Shown: piece after piece, positions 35,115 through 44,076 of the stretch
Numbering within the stretch: the first letter of the stretch is position 1
Layout: each line of letters begins with the position of its first letter
Origin: Natrinema caseinilyticum
GTDB lineage: Archaea; Halobacteriota; Halobacteria; Halobacteriales; Natrialbaceae
Direction: 5' to 3'
Assembly (NCBI RefSeq): GCF_024227435.1
Contig: NZ_CP100445.1
Coordinates: 3,779,369 to 3,843,368, forward strand
Length of the DNA: 64,000 nt
Program-made: the position numbers and the translations under genes
Notes under the pieces: model-generated
The model's input: the letters and a program-made list of their open reading frames with translations, nothing else
Database searches by the model: none
What the model was told of the DNA's origin: nothing

Positions 35115-35814
35115 GCTCGGTGGGTGTCCGATCGTCGGTTTCGGGATCGAATCCGCTCGGCGACCGGTGGCCAGTCGATCCGTTGCCCGTCGACCCTGTC
35201 TCGGTCGCTCCGGTGCCGGTCGTTCGCGTCTCCTCGGTGTTCGGGCGGCCATCGGTGCTGTCGTGGCGGCTCTCTCGAGCGCTCGCACCGCCTTCGACGG
35301 CGGCTCGGATCGCGCGTAGCTCCTCCAGGATCGCCGCGAGAACGTCGTCGCTCGTCCGATCGGTCGCCGCTTCGTCGCGAGTCCGGTCGATTCGCTCGCT
35401 TATCAACCGCTGAACGGCTTTCGGATCGGTGACCGCGGCGAAGGACATTTCGACGCCCGAACCGCCCGCCGTGCTGACCTCCACGGTGCCGTAGCCGAAG
35501 TAGTTCCCGAGCGCGCTCTGGCTGTAGGAGATGTCCTGGACCTTCTCGTGTTCGATACGCTTGACGTCCCGCGAGAGGACGCCCGTCTTCTTGTACAGCG
35601 CCCGGTTCGTCACCACGTAGTGGGTGTTCGTCACCCGGAGGTACTCCCCCGCGATGATGACCAGTCCGATCAGGACGAGCGAGAGCGGAATCCCGATCGC
35701 GAACGCCGGGACGAGCGTTCTTCGGTCCGGGCCGGCGGCCCAGAGGAGTTCCTCGTCGGCTTCCAGCGACAGCCACTCGAGATCCACGTCGTCGTCGATC
35801 GCGCCGTCGGTCAT
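35092..35814 (-). CDS. bacterial-type PH domain membrane protein (first of a pair)
   Basis: The 240-residue protein begins with an acidic head, has two hydrophobic stretches (TLVPAFAIGIPLSLVLIGLV), and a PH domain with the usual signatures YVVTNRALYKKTGVLSRDVK, RIEHEKVQDISYSQS and GNYFGYGTVEVSTAGG. The last 100 residues are a low-complexity acidic and threonine/serine-rich tail that includes repeated TGTGATETGSTGNGSTG-like units. It overlaps the second PH gene by 23 bases and starts eight bases after the MaoC stop on the same strand. This may make a three-gene unit. Confidence 0.8.
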   Translation of the reverse strand: MTDGAIDDDVDLEWLSLEADEELLWAAGPDRRTLVPAFAIGIPLSLVLIGLVIIAGEYLRVTNTHYVVTNRALYKKTGVLSRDVKRIEHEKVQDISYSQSALGNYFGYGTVEVSTAGGSGVEMSFAAVTDPKAVQRLISERIDRTRDEAATDRTSDDVLAAILEELRAIRAAVEGGASARESRHDSTDGRPNTEETRTTGTGATETGSTGNGSTGHRSPSGFDPETDDRTPTEHDQDQSI

Positions 35815-35821
35815 CGGTGGA

Positions 35822-36289
35822 TCACTCCTCGCGCTCCGCGGCGTGGTCGCGTTTCAGCGAGAGGACGGTCCGGTCGAACTCGCAGACGAGGTCGTCGTCC
35901 TGGTTGAAGGCTTCGACGTGCATGGTGACCAGTCCGCGTTCTCCGTCGCTCGTCTCGCGCTTTTCCGTGACCGTCGACCGGGCGCGAATCGTATCGCCGT
36001 GGAAGACGGGGGCCGGATGTTCGACGTCGTCGTAAGAGAGGTTCGCGACGATCGTCCCGTCGGTCATCTCCGGGATCGAGACGCCGACCGCCAGCGACAT
36101 GGTATAGAGGCCGTTGACCAGCCGTTCGCCGAACTGGGTGTCGCCCGCGAACTCCCGATCGAGGTGGAGCGGTTGCTGGTTCATCGTCATATCGCAGAAT
36201 CGCTGGTTGTCGCTCTCGGAGATCGTCCGCCGGCGCTCGTGATCGACGGTTTCTCCGACCGTGAACTCCTCGTAGTACAGTCCTGTCAT
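35822..36289 (-). CDS. MaoC-family dehydratase
   Basis: This 155-residue hot-dog-fold hydratase has the MaoC pattern: YYEEFTVGETVDHERRRTIS at the N-terminus and the hydratase motif region DNQRFCDMTMNQQPLHLD, in which the Asp and His active-site positions can be placed. LVNGLYTMSLAVGVSI and HPAPVFHGDTIRARS follow. Members hydrate enoyl-CoA thioesters or make mesaconyl-type compounds; the substrate here is not evident. It is the first gene of a leftward cluster with the two PH-domain proteins, eight bases from the next gene, though functional linkage is unclear. Confidence 0.85.
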   Translation of the reverse strand: MTGLYYEEFTVGETVDHERRRTISESDNQRFCDMTMNQQPLHLDREFAGDTQFGERLVNGLYTMSLAVGVSIPEMTDGTIVANLSYDDVEHPAPVFHGDTIRARSTVTEKRETSDGERGLVTMHVEAFNQDDDLVCEFDRTVLSLKRDHAAEREE

Positions 36290-36493
36290 ACGTTCAGGGT
36301 CGCACAGCGACCACTAAAACGCGTCGCCCGCCGGAGAAGCGCGGGTCGAATCTCCGACGCCCGACGCCCGACGACACCGACGGGTCCGTCTCGACTGATC
36401 TTTCAGTGAGGGACGCTGGACCCCTCCCTCGCGGACGCGACCGACGCTCGCAAGGACCAGTTCGAAATCGATTCGCGGGGAACCACGGCGTGG

Positions 36494-37851
36494 GTGAATC
36501 ACGTGACCGCACGCCGATTCGAAACGGCCGACGCTGATCCGTCACGGGTGGCCGACGCGGTCGCCGAACGCGCCACGTCGATCGAGGACGGGTTCGACGA
36601 ACTCGTCGAGAGTATCGCCGACGCCGACGCGGTCCTCCTGGGGGAAGCGTCTCACGGCACGTCCGAGTACTACCGCCTGCGGGCGCGGTTGACGGCCCGT
36701 CTGCTCGAGGAGCACGATTTCTCGTTCGTCGCCGTCGAAGGGGACTGGACGGACTGCTACGACGTCACGGAGTACGTCACCGGTCGTGCGGACGCGGCTG
36801 CGGCGAGCGAGATCCTCGCCGGCTTCGAGCGTTGGCCGACGTGGATGTGGGCCAACTGGGAGGCCGCCGAGTTCCTGGACTGGCTCGCCGGATACAATGC
36901 GGGCCGGGCGATCGGCGACAGGGTTGGATTCTACGGGCTCGACGTCTACGGCCTCTACGAATCGATGGCCGCCGTGATCGACGCCCTCGAGGATCTCGAT
37001 CCCGAGCTGGCCGATCGCGCCCGCGACGCGTACCACTGCTTCGAACCGTACGGGGCCGACGCACGCGAATACGCGCGATCGATCCGCCTGATTCCGGACG
37101 ATTGCGAGGACGAGGTGATCTCCGTCCTCACTGAGCTCCGGGAGACCATCGCCGAGCGCCACGCGGACCACGACGGCGACGATCCGCTCGCGTTCTTCGC
37201 GGCCGAGCAGAACGCCCTCGTGACGAAGAACGCCGAATCGTTCTACCGCACGATGGCCCGCGGCGGGGCCGACTCGTGGAACGTGCGAGACCGGCACATG
37301 AGCCGAACGCTGGAGCGGTTGCTCGCGTTCCACGACGGACCGGGGATCGTCTGGGCGCACAACACGCACGTCGGCGACGCCCGCGCGACGTCGATGCGCG
37401 ACCGCGGGCAACTCAACCTCGGACAACTCGCCCGAGAAGAGGTCTGCGACGACGATTCGGACGTCGCCATCGTCGGCTTCGGGTCACACCGTGGCACAGT
37501 CATCGCCGGCACCGAATGGGGGCGGAGATGGAGCGGATGCGAGTGCCCGAAGCCAGGGCGGACAGTTACGAGGACGTCTTCCATCGGACCGGCACGGACG
37601 ACGTCCTCCTCGAGTTCCCCCGCGGGTACGCCACGGCGGACGAGTCGGAGTGCGACCGTCTCGCCGAGCCTCGCGGCCACCGCGCGATCGGAGTGGTTTA
37701 CGATCCGGAGTACGAGGGCGGCAACTACGTGCGGACGGTACTGCCCGACCGGTACGATGCGTTCGTCCACGTCGACGAGACGACCGCGCTCCACCCGCTC
37801 CATATCGAGGGCGGCGAACGGCCGCCGGAAACGTATCCCTGGGGCGTGTGA
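36494..37851 (+). pseudogene. erythromycin-esterase-family gene with a one-base frameshift
   Basis: From a GTG at 36494 the frame encodes a clear erythromycin-esterase-fold protein: VLLGEASHGTSEYYRLRARL near residue 50, FVAVEGDWTDCYDVT, WPTWMWANWEA, RDRHMSRTLERLL and VWAHNTHVGDARATSM. The match continues to GTVIAGTEWG near residue 343. After a G5 run at 37518-37522 the frame turns to serine/arginine nonsense. The next frame resumes the family (EDVFHRTGTDDVLLEFPRG, AIGVVYDPEYEGGNYV, DAFVHVDETTALHPL) and ends at 37851. One missing G restores a protein of about 452 residues. It is either a true inactivating indel or a homopolymer sequencing error. If intact it would be a hydrolase of unknown substrate. 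Confidence 0.82.
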
Positions 37852-38222
37852 CCCGTTCGTGTGCGGCGGTCCCGTTTCGTGCACCAGCGGTACGAGCGAT
37901 GCCGGTGCGCAAGCGACGTCGACACGATCTGTCGCCCTCCTCAGCCGCCTGACCTGTGACGTCCGATTCGTCCGCGTCGATTCTGACCCGGGTGGTACGG
38001 GTCGACTCGAGTCGTTCTCCGATCGTCCCGTATATGTCGGTCCGCGAGTCTCTGTCGGTGAGCCGACAGCTAATCCGCCGGGGTTCCATCGGGGGGCAGT
38101 AAAACTGCTCTGTGAACGTCGATCGATCGAACGATCGAGTCAGCGTCGATACCAGTACAGTATACAATCATATTGAGATACCTTATATTGTAACTAATGG
38201 ACTATGAGGACCATTCGTCACG
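37852..38222. other. intergenic region before glutamate dehydrogenase
   Basis: No gene is evident in this stretch. The open frame crossing its left part is only the out-of-frame run-on of the frameshifted esterase. From about 38155 to 38215 it is AT-rich. TACAAT (38163-38168) and ATTGTA (38187-38192) form a spaced inverted repeat about 60-90 bases upstream of the gdh start, a possible regulator site. Confidence 0.45.
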
Positions 38223-38230
38223 TTTATTTT
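38223..38230 (+). promoter_or_regulatory. glutamate dehydrogenase TATA box
   Basis: TTTATTTT lies 24-31 bases before the ATG at 38254, the expected spacing for a leaderless transcript. This decides the start against an upstream in-frame ATG at 38197. Confidence 0.65.
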
Positions 38231-38253
38231 GGTTTCCTCGGAAGCTACGTGCA

Positions 38254-39510
38254 ATGTCTGACGACGCAAACCCGTTCGAAAGCCTACAGTCGCAAATCGA
38301 CGAAGCGGCGACGTACCTCGACGTCGGCGACGACGTGATCGAGCGACTCAAACACCCCGAGCGAGTCCTCGAGACGAACCTCACGATCGAACGCGACGAC
38401 GGCGACCTGGAACGATTCAAAGCGTTCCGGTCGCAATTCAACGGCGACCGCGGGCCGTACAAGGGCGGAATCCGCTACCACCCGCAGGTGTCGCGCGACG
38501 AGGTCAAGGCGCTGTCCGGCTGGATGACCTACAAAACCGCGATCGTGGACATCCCGCTCGGCGGCGGAAAGGGCGGTATCATCATCGACCCCGACGACTA
38601 CTCCGAAGCGGAACTCGAACGACTCACCCGTGCGTTCGCGCGCGAACTCCGACCGATGATCGGCGAGGATCGCGACGTTCCCGCGCCCGACGTGAACACG
38701 GGCCAGCGGGAGATGAACTGGATCAAAGACACGTACGAAACGCTCGAGAACACGACGGAGCCGGGCGTCATCACGGGCAAGGCGCTCGACTCGGGCGGCA
38801 GCGAGGGTCGCGTCGAAGCGACCGGTCGCTCGACCGTCCTCGCCGCGCGCGAAGCCTTCGACTACCTCGACAAGGATCTCGAGGGCGCGACGGTCGCAGT
38901 CCAGGGCTACGGTAACGCCGGCTGGATCGCAGCGAAGTTGATCGACGAGATGGGCGCGACCGTCGTCGCGGCCAGCGACTCGAGCGGCGGCATCTACAAC
39001 CCCGACGGGTTCGATCCGGTCGCGGCGAAAGATCACAAGAACGAGACCGGCAGCGTCGTCGGGTACTCGGAGAGCGAGGAGGAGATTACCAACGAGGACG
39101 TCCTCACGCTCGACGTCGACCTGCTGATCCCCGCCGCACTCGAGAACGCGGTCGACGCAGACCTCGCAGAAGACGTCGAGGCGGACGTCATTTCCGAAGC
39201 CGCGAACGGGCCGCTGACGCCGAAGGCCGACGAGGTACTCGAGGGGAAGGACGTCTTCGTCATCCCCGACATCCTCGCGAACGCCGGCGGCGTTACCGTC
39301 TCGTACTTCGAGTGGGTCCAGAACCGCCAGCGCTTCTACTGGTCCGAGGAGCGCGTCAACGAAGAACTCGAGACGGTCATCGTCGATGCCTTCGACGCGC
39401 TCGTCGAGACCTACGAGGAACACGACCTCGAGAACCCACGAACCGCGGCCTACGTCGTCGCGATTCAGCGGGTCGCCGACGCCTTCGCGGAAGCCGGTAG
39501 CTGGCCCTAA
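38254..39510 (+). CDS. Glu/Leu/Phe/Val dehydrogenase family, probable glutamate dehydrogenase
   Basis: The 418-residue cytoplasmic enzyme interconverts glutamate with 2-oxoglutarate and ammonia using NAD(P). The substrate site [20 protein letters not shown] with the catalytic lysine region [16 protein letters not shown] lies at residues 65-110. [19 protein letters not shown] and the Rossmann motif [19 protein letters not shown] near residue 215 follow. Length and motifs are those of hexameric archaeal GDH. Cofactor preference cannot be read with confidence. It is transcribed alone from its own promoter. Confidence 0.93.
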   Translation: MSDDANPFESLQSQIDEAATYLDVGDDVIERLKHPERVLETNLTIERDDGDLERFKAFRSQFNGDRGPYKGGIRYHPQVSRDEVKALSGWMTYKTAIVDIPLGGGKGGIIIDPDDYSEAELERLTRAFARELRPMIGEDRDVPAPDVNTGQREMNWIKDTYETLENTTEPGVITGKALDSGGSEGRVEATGRSTVLAAREAFDYLDKDLEGATVAVQGYGNAGWIAAKLIDEMGATVVAASDSSGGIYNPDGFDPVAAKDHKNETGSVVGYSESEEEITNEDVLTLDVDLLIPAALENAVDADLAEDVEADVISEAANGPLTPKADEVLEGKDVFVIPDILANAGGVTVSYFEWVQNRQRFYWSEERVNEELETVIVDAFDALVETYEEHDLENPRTAAYVVAIQRVADAFAEAGSWP

Positions 39511-39605
39511 ACCGGGGATCCAGTCCGTTTGCGAAGCGAGTTCGGAGCCCACCGGTGTGGAACGATACGTTTCGGCTGACGGACCTTCTCGGTCCCAATA
39601 AACAC

Positions 39606-39614
39606 TTATAATTT
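39606..39614 (+). promoter_or_regulatory. TATA box of the DUF6517-like lipoprotein gene
   Basis: CTTATAATT lies 21-29 bases upstream of the ATG at 39635, consistent with a leaderless transcript. Confidence 0.6.
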
Positions 39615-39634
39615 GAACCGCGATATGCAGGGAG

Positions 39635-40300
39635 ATGAATCGACGAAACGCCCTGGCGGGTCTGGGGGCCGCCGGTCTCGCCGGCCTCTCGGGCTGTCTG
39701 GGACTGATCGGAATGGCCCAACACGAGTCCACGCCGGCGGGCGTCGAGGAAACCACTCGTGACGAGACGGGGTACGAACAGACCGACGTGAAAGAAATCA
39801 GCGTGGAGAAGGACGTTCCGGGCGGTGGTCTCACCGGGACGGTGTCGGTCGCGAACTACATGACCAAACACGAGAAGGCCGTCGAGATACCCCTCGTCGG
39901 TCGACAACGCGGCGCCGTCTTCAACGTTCTGACGTCGCCGAAGGTCTCGCTCCTCGGCAAACAGTTGAATCCGGTCGAGGACATGTCGACGAAGGAACTC
40001 ATCGGGCTGGTCGAGAACAACTACAGCGGGATCGGAAACATCCAGCACGAATCGGACACCGATGTCACGGTCCGCGACCAATCGACGACGCAGTCGCGAT
40101 TCACGGCGGACGCGAAATTCGACGGCCAAAGCGTCACCGTCGATTTCCTGATTACCAAAGCCGTCGACGCCGACGACGACCTGCTCGTAACGATCGGCGT
40201 CTATCCCAAGCAACTCCGAAGCCAGGAGGAACCGAACGTGACCGCGCTCGCGGAAGCGGCGACGACGCAGGTCGACAGGAACGCCTCGAGCGACGGGTGA
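39635..40300 (+). CDS. haloarchaeal lipoprotein (DUF6517-like)
   Basis: The 221-residue secreted protein begins MNRRNALAGLGAAGLAGLSG with a twin-arginine motif and a lipobox ending at Cys22, so it is likely exported folded and lipid-anchored. The mature part is acidic with beta-type segments (GTVSVANYMTKHEKAVEIPL and VTVDFLITKAVDADDDLLV). It resembles the haloarchaea-specific DUF6517 family, which has no known function. It is transcribed alone. Confidence 0.75.
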   Translation: MNRRNALAGLGAAGLAGLSGCLGLIGMAQHESTPAGVEETTRDETGYEQTDVKEISVEKDVPGGGLTGTVSVANYMTKHEKAVEIPLVGRQRGAVFNVLTSPKVSLLGKQLNPVEDMSTKELIGLVENNYSGIGNIQHESDTDVTVRDQSTTQSRFTADAKFDGQSVTVDFLITKAVDADDDLLVTIGVYPKQLRSQEEPNVTALAEAATTQVDRNASSDG

Positions 40301-40461
40301 GAATCGGGCGACGGTGGCGAGTCCGGCGGTTCGGACGGCAAGATCCGGAATCGGGACGACGCGCGTCTGCTGAGTCGACGCTCTCGCGTTCGAAATCGTC
40401 CTTCTCGAGGCGAACGTCTCCCCTCGAATCCATACTCCGGCCCCACGAGTTTCGAGACCGA

Positions 40462-41604
40462 TCAGAGACCGAGTTCGCGACCGATGACCAGGTGCTGAAT
40501 CTCGCTCGTTCCCTCGCCGATTTCCATGAGTTTCGCGTCCCGATAGAACCGCTGTGGAGCGAAATCGGTCGTGTAGCCGTACCCGCCGAGCACCTGAACG
40601 GCGTCCTCGGCGACCTCGCGGGCGGCTTCGCTGGCGTCGAGTTTCGCCAGCGCGGAGTCTCTGGTCACGGGGTCGCCCGCGTCGTATTTTCTGGCGGCCT
40701 GCCGAGTGAGCAGTCGCGCCCGTTCCGTCTTGCGATACATATCGACGATCGTGTCCCGAACGGCGTCGAACTCACAGATGGGCTGGCCGAACTGCTCGCG
40801 TTCCTGACTGTAGGTCTTCGCGTGTTCGTAGGCCCCCTGTGCGAGCCCCGTCGAAAGCGCGGCGATCGAGATGCGTCCGCCGTCGAGCGTCTTTTTGGTC
40901 TGGTCCCAGCCGTCGCCTTCCGCGCCGAGCAGACGGTCCTCGGACAGACGCACGTCCTCGAGTGAAATTTCACACGTCGGTGATGCGTTGAGACCCATCT
41001 TTTCCCAGACGGTGGTAACCTCGAAGCCGTCGTCCACCCGCGGATCGACGATAAACGTCGAGATGCCGTCGTACCCCGCATCGGGGTCGGTGACGGCCTT
41101 GACGAGGATCGAGCCCGCCTCGGAGGCGTTCGTGATGAACTGCTTGGTTCCGTCGAGAACCCACTCGTCACCCTCCTTTCTCGCGCGGGTATCCATATCG
41201 GAGGCGTCAGAGCCGCTCGCGGGCTCTGTCAGTGCCCACCCGCCGACGTAGTCACCGTCTGCGAGCGGCCGCAGCCACCGCTCTTTCTGGGCCTCCGTGC
41301 CGAACAGTTCGATCGGTTTCGACGCGAGCGAGGTGTGTGCGACGTAGGAAAGGCCGATCGCCCCCGAGACCCGACCGAGCTCTTCGGCGACGACCGCGTA
41401 CATGAGCGTATCACCGCCGAGGCCGCCGTATTCCTCCGCGATGGGGACGCCCATCACGTCGAGATCGGCGAGTTGGTCGAAGATCTCAGCGGGGAACCGA
41501 TGTTCGTCCTCTATCTCCTGGGCGATCGGCTCGATCTCGGTCTCACAGAAGTCCCTGACGGTCTCCCGTATCATCCGATGTTCGTCGGGTAGGTCGACGG
41601 CCAT
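40462..41604 (-). CDS. acyl-CoA dehydrogenase
   Basis: The 380-residue FAD enzyme introduces a double bond into acyl-CoA. Motifs in order: N-terminal helical domain (RMIRETVRDFCETEIEPIAQ); the FAD/substrate site VGGWALTEPASGSDASDM near residue 120; the beta-domain LDGTKQFITNASEAG; and the C-terminal helical domain with GGRISIAALSTGLAQGAYE and the end QVLGGYGYTTDFAPQRFYRD. The catalytic glutamate is expected near the last motif (EGTSEIQHLVIGREL region). Chain-length preference is unknown. It belongs to acyl-CoA degradation with the hydratase and dehydrogenase elsewhere in the window. Confidence 0.93.
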   Translation of the reverse strand: MAVDLPDEHRMIRETVRDFCETEIEPIAQEIEDEHRFPAEIFDQLADLDVMGVPIAEEYGGLGGDTLMYAVVAEELGRVSGAIGLSYVAHTSLASKPIELFGTEAQKERWLRPLADGDYVGGWALTEPASGSDASDMDTRARKEGDEWVLDGTKQFITNASEAGSILVKAVTDPDAGYDGISTFIVDPRVDDGFEVTTVWEKMGLNASPTCEISLEDVRLSEDRLLGAEGDGWDQTKKTLDGGRISIAALSTGLAQGAYEHAKTYSQEREQFGQPICEFDAVRDTIVDMYRKTERARLLTRQAARKYDAGDPVTRDSALAKLDASEAAREVAEDAVQVLGGYGYTTDFAPQRFYRDAKLMEIGEGTSEIQHLVIGRELGL

Positions 41605-41667
41605 ACACGATACTCGATGGCGTCCGAAATAAGCCCACTGCCGAGACGCGGCCGTCGCCGCGTGCAG

Positions 41668-42816
41668 TTATCGCCAGCTTCCCTCCTCGTCGGAACCGTC
41701 AGTGTCGCTCGCATCGTCGGCGCCGTCAGTCCCGTCCGAATCGTCTATCCACCCGCTCGAGTCGTCCGAGTCGCCGACCGAGTCACGGTCGGACGGACCC
41801 GTCTCGTCCGTCCGGGTGCGCCAGTTCGCTGACTCCGCCCGGGCCGCCGCGCGCTGATCTGGAATCAGATCGAGGTCGGCGTCCGTATCGCCGAGGAGCA
41901 ACAGGGCGTAATACTGGAAATAGGACGCGATCGGTGCCCAGACCGCTCCGATCAGGAGCAATCCGAGTGCGACCCCGAGGAACCCGACGGGAATCGAGAG
42001 GACGGCACCGATCGGACCCAGCACGAACACCAGCAATCCGATCACGACGACGAACGGGATCGCGAGGATCAGTCCGGCGATACCGACGACGAACCAGGCG
42101 GCGGCCCCGGCCACGAGTTGCAGGATCCAGACCAGGAGCACGAAGACGCCGTACTCGGCCACGTTCGCTCGCAACGTCGGCAAGAACCGACGCCAGGCGG
42201 CGAGAACGTCCAGATTCTCGATCAGCATGACGGGTGCGACGAACACGGACGTAAACTGCATCAGAATTCCGTAGAGGAGCCCGACCACGAACGCGTACGG
42301 GAGGAACACCAGAATCGATCCGAACGTGAGCGCCCCCAGTCCCCCCATCGCCAGGAAGACGAGGACCAGAATGGGAGCGCCGACGAGGATCACAGTCAGG
42401 AGCGTGAGCCCGATCCGAAACAGGAACAGCCGGAATCCCCGACCGACGTGTGCGCTGAAGTACCGTCTCATACGGACGTCGGACGTCCGAAGCGACTCGA
42501 GGAAGACGAACGTCATGACTGCAGCAATAAATCCGTACGCGAGCCAGATCACGAGTCCGACCGCGAGAAAGACGAGTCCCCAGAACAAGAGTTCCGACGT
42601 TGGGATATCCTCCTCGACCACCGGTGGTATCCCACCCTGTTCCGTCGGATCGGTAACGGTTCCGGCGTTCCCCCCCGAAAACGCCGGCCCGCCGACCCCG
42701 AACGATGCGACGAACAGAACGATGACGGCGAGCCTGAGCCATTGTCCGACACTGATCGGCGTCAGAAAATCTCGCGTCACGTCGATAGCATCGCTCAGGT
42801 TATCGATCGCTTTCAT
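41668..42816 (-). CDS. polytopic membrane protein, uncharacterised haloarchaeal family
   Basis: The 382-residue protein has an N-terminal membrane anchor, a short external loop, and about eight hydrophobic helices (LLFWGLVFLAVGLVIWLAYG, LTLLTVILVGAPILVLVFLA, FVVGLLYGILMQFTSVFVAP, WFVVGIAGLILAIPFVVVIG). A soluble, strongly acidic Asp/Ser-rich tail of about 70 residues follows. DLDLIPDQRAAAR marks the membrane-to-tail border. The N-terminal segment AIDVTRDFLTPISVGQWLRL resembles DUF4013-type haloarchaeal proteins. No transport motif is recognised. Confidence 0.75.
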   Translation of the reverse strand: MKAIDNLSDAIDVTRDFLTPISVGQWLRLAVIVLFVASFGVGGPAFSGGNAGTVTDPTEQGGIPPVVEEDIPTSELLFWGLVFLAVGLVIWLAYGFIAAVMTFVFLESLRTSDVRMRRYFSAHVGRGFRLFLFRIGLTLLTVILVGAPILVLVFLAMGGLGALTFGSILVFLPYAFVVGLLYGILMQFTSVFVAPVMLIENLDVLAAWRRFLPTLRANVAEYGVFVLLVWILQLVAGAAAWFVVGIAGLILAIPFVVVIGLLVFVLGPIGAVLSIPVGFLGVALGLLLIGAVWAPIASYFQYYALLLLGDTDADLDLIPDQRAAARAESANWRTRTDETGPSDRDSVGDSDDSSGWIDDSDGTDGADDASDTDGSDEEGSWR

Positions 42817-42934
42817 ATTCGTTCAATAGCATGTTTCGGGTGATAGTAGTACTGTTTCGTCGAACGCTGACGAAAAACGGACACGCTGGCTCACTCGAAC
42901 GACCGGTAATCGACGAACACGTATTCATTCAATA
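42816..42934. repeat. two near-identical 13-base elements in a divergent promoter
   Basis: TATTCGTTCAATA (42816-42828) and TATTCATTCAATA (42922-42934) match at 12 of 13 bases and flank the promoter region between the membrane-protein and RIO-kinase genes. They may be paired regulator sites. The first touches the start codon of the leftward gene. Confidence 0.4.
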
Positions 42935-42967
42935 ATGATATGTTCTGGTTGTAACGCTTCGGGACGC

Positions 42968-42974
42968 ATTTAAC
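42968..42974 (+). promoter_or_regulatory. TATA box of the RIO-kinase gene
   Basis: ATTTAAC lies 24-30 bases upstream of the ATG at 42998, fitting leaderless transcription. Confidence 0.55.
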
Positions 42975-42997
42975 GCCGCCGGCCCTGACTGGAACGT

Positions 42998-43804
42998 ATG
43001 GACATCCGCCGGCTCGCACGTGGAACCGTCGAGTGGAGCCGCATCGAGCGTGTGGTCCGCACGCTGGCGGATCGCTACGACCGCGAGGCGGTCCGCGTGG
43101 AGTTCCTGGATGCGGACAACTGGCTCTCGACGCCCTGCGTCATCGACGAGCGGTGGTTCGTCAAGATCGTCTCCCGGCAAAATGCGCTGGTCCACGCCGT
43201 CTTGACGACCGGTCGAAACGTCGGCGCGTTCTCATCGGGTACCGAGGGCTTTTTCGACCGGTTCGATACCCCCCTCGAGATGGTCGAACACGAGTACGAC
43301 GCCACCGAACGAATGCGAGAGATCGGCGTCAACGCCCCCCAGCCGATCGACGCGTTCGAGGTCAACGGACTCGGCGTCCTCGTCCTCGAGTATCTCCCGG
43401 CGTTCGAGTCGCTCGACGAGGTCGCCGACGAAATCGTCTCCGATCGGGCACCGGAGCTATTCGAGATGCTCGCGACCCTGCACGAACACGGACTCGCCCA
43501 CGGCGACCTGCGAGCGGAGAACGTTCTCCTGTATGACAACGAGTTCTACTTCATCGACGCCACGAGCGTTCACGCCGACCGAGTCGACGAGACGACCGCC
43601 TACGATCTCGCGTGCGCGTTGGCCATTCTCGAACCCCGAATCGGTCCCCGAGACGCCGTCGATGCAGCCGCGACGGCCTACGATTCAGCGACCCTCCTTT
43701 CCGCACGCGAGTTCCTCGACTTCGTCCGTCTCCGGCCCGACCACGAGTTCGACTCGACGACGCTTCGCAGCGAACTCGAGAAGGCCGCTGACCTGAGCGA
43801 GTAG
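42998..43804 (+). CDS. RIO-type serine/threonine kinase
   Basis: The 268-residue protein has a kinase fold of the RIO/Bud32-like archaeal group. The ATP-lysine strand reads RWFVKIVSRQNALVH, the hinge region GLGVLVLEYLPAFESLDEVA, the catalytic loop HGLAHGDLRAENVLLYDN near residue 165, and the metal-binding Asp FYFIDATSVHADRV just after. All key residues are present, so it is probably active. It resembles haloarchaeal RIO1-type regulators, not the ribosome-assembly Rio1/Rio2 themselves, since the N-terminal winged helix of Rio2 is absent. The substrate is unknown. Confidence 0.83.
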   Translation: MDIRRLARGTVEWSRIERVVRTLADRYDREAVRVEFLDADNWLSTPCVIDERWFVKIVSRQNALVHAVLTTGRNVGAFSSGTEGFFDRFDTPLEMVEHEYDATERMREIGVNAPQPIDAFEVNGLGVLVLEYLPAFESLDEVADEIVSDRAPELFEMLATLHEHGLAHGDLRAENVLLYDNEFYFIDATSVHADRVDETTAYDLACALAILEPRIGPRDAVDAAATAYDSATLLSAREFLDFVRLRPDHEFDSTTLRSELEKAADLSE

Positions 43805-44076
43805 TGACCGTCCAGCCGTGTTCGGGCCGGTCTCGGTGGGTACGTGCTCCGTCTCGGTGTGACGTCGACCGGCGGGTCTCCGTCGTCTTTCGTCTCCCCG
43901 CCCTTCGGCCACCTGACTGGGCTCACAGTGACGAAATACTAGAGGTGTGCACATGTTTGTCCATGGACGCAAATGACTGTTCAACCGACACCGTCTCCGG
44001 CTATAAATCCTGCAACCGTTTCGTGAGGTGTGAACTACCATCAGGATTTTTCACCGTCCCACCCGTGTAGTCGAGT

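Noticed and set aside
43959-44070. 35-residue frame (MDANDCSTDTVSGYKSCNRF start) upstream of the second aldehyde dehydrogenase
   Set aside because: It overlaps promoter-like DNA, is short, and shows no motif beyond scattered cysteines.
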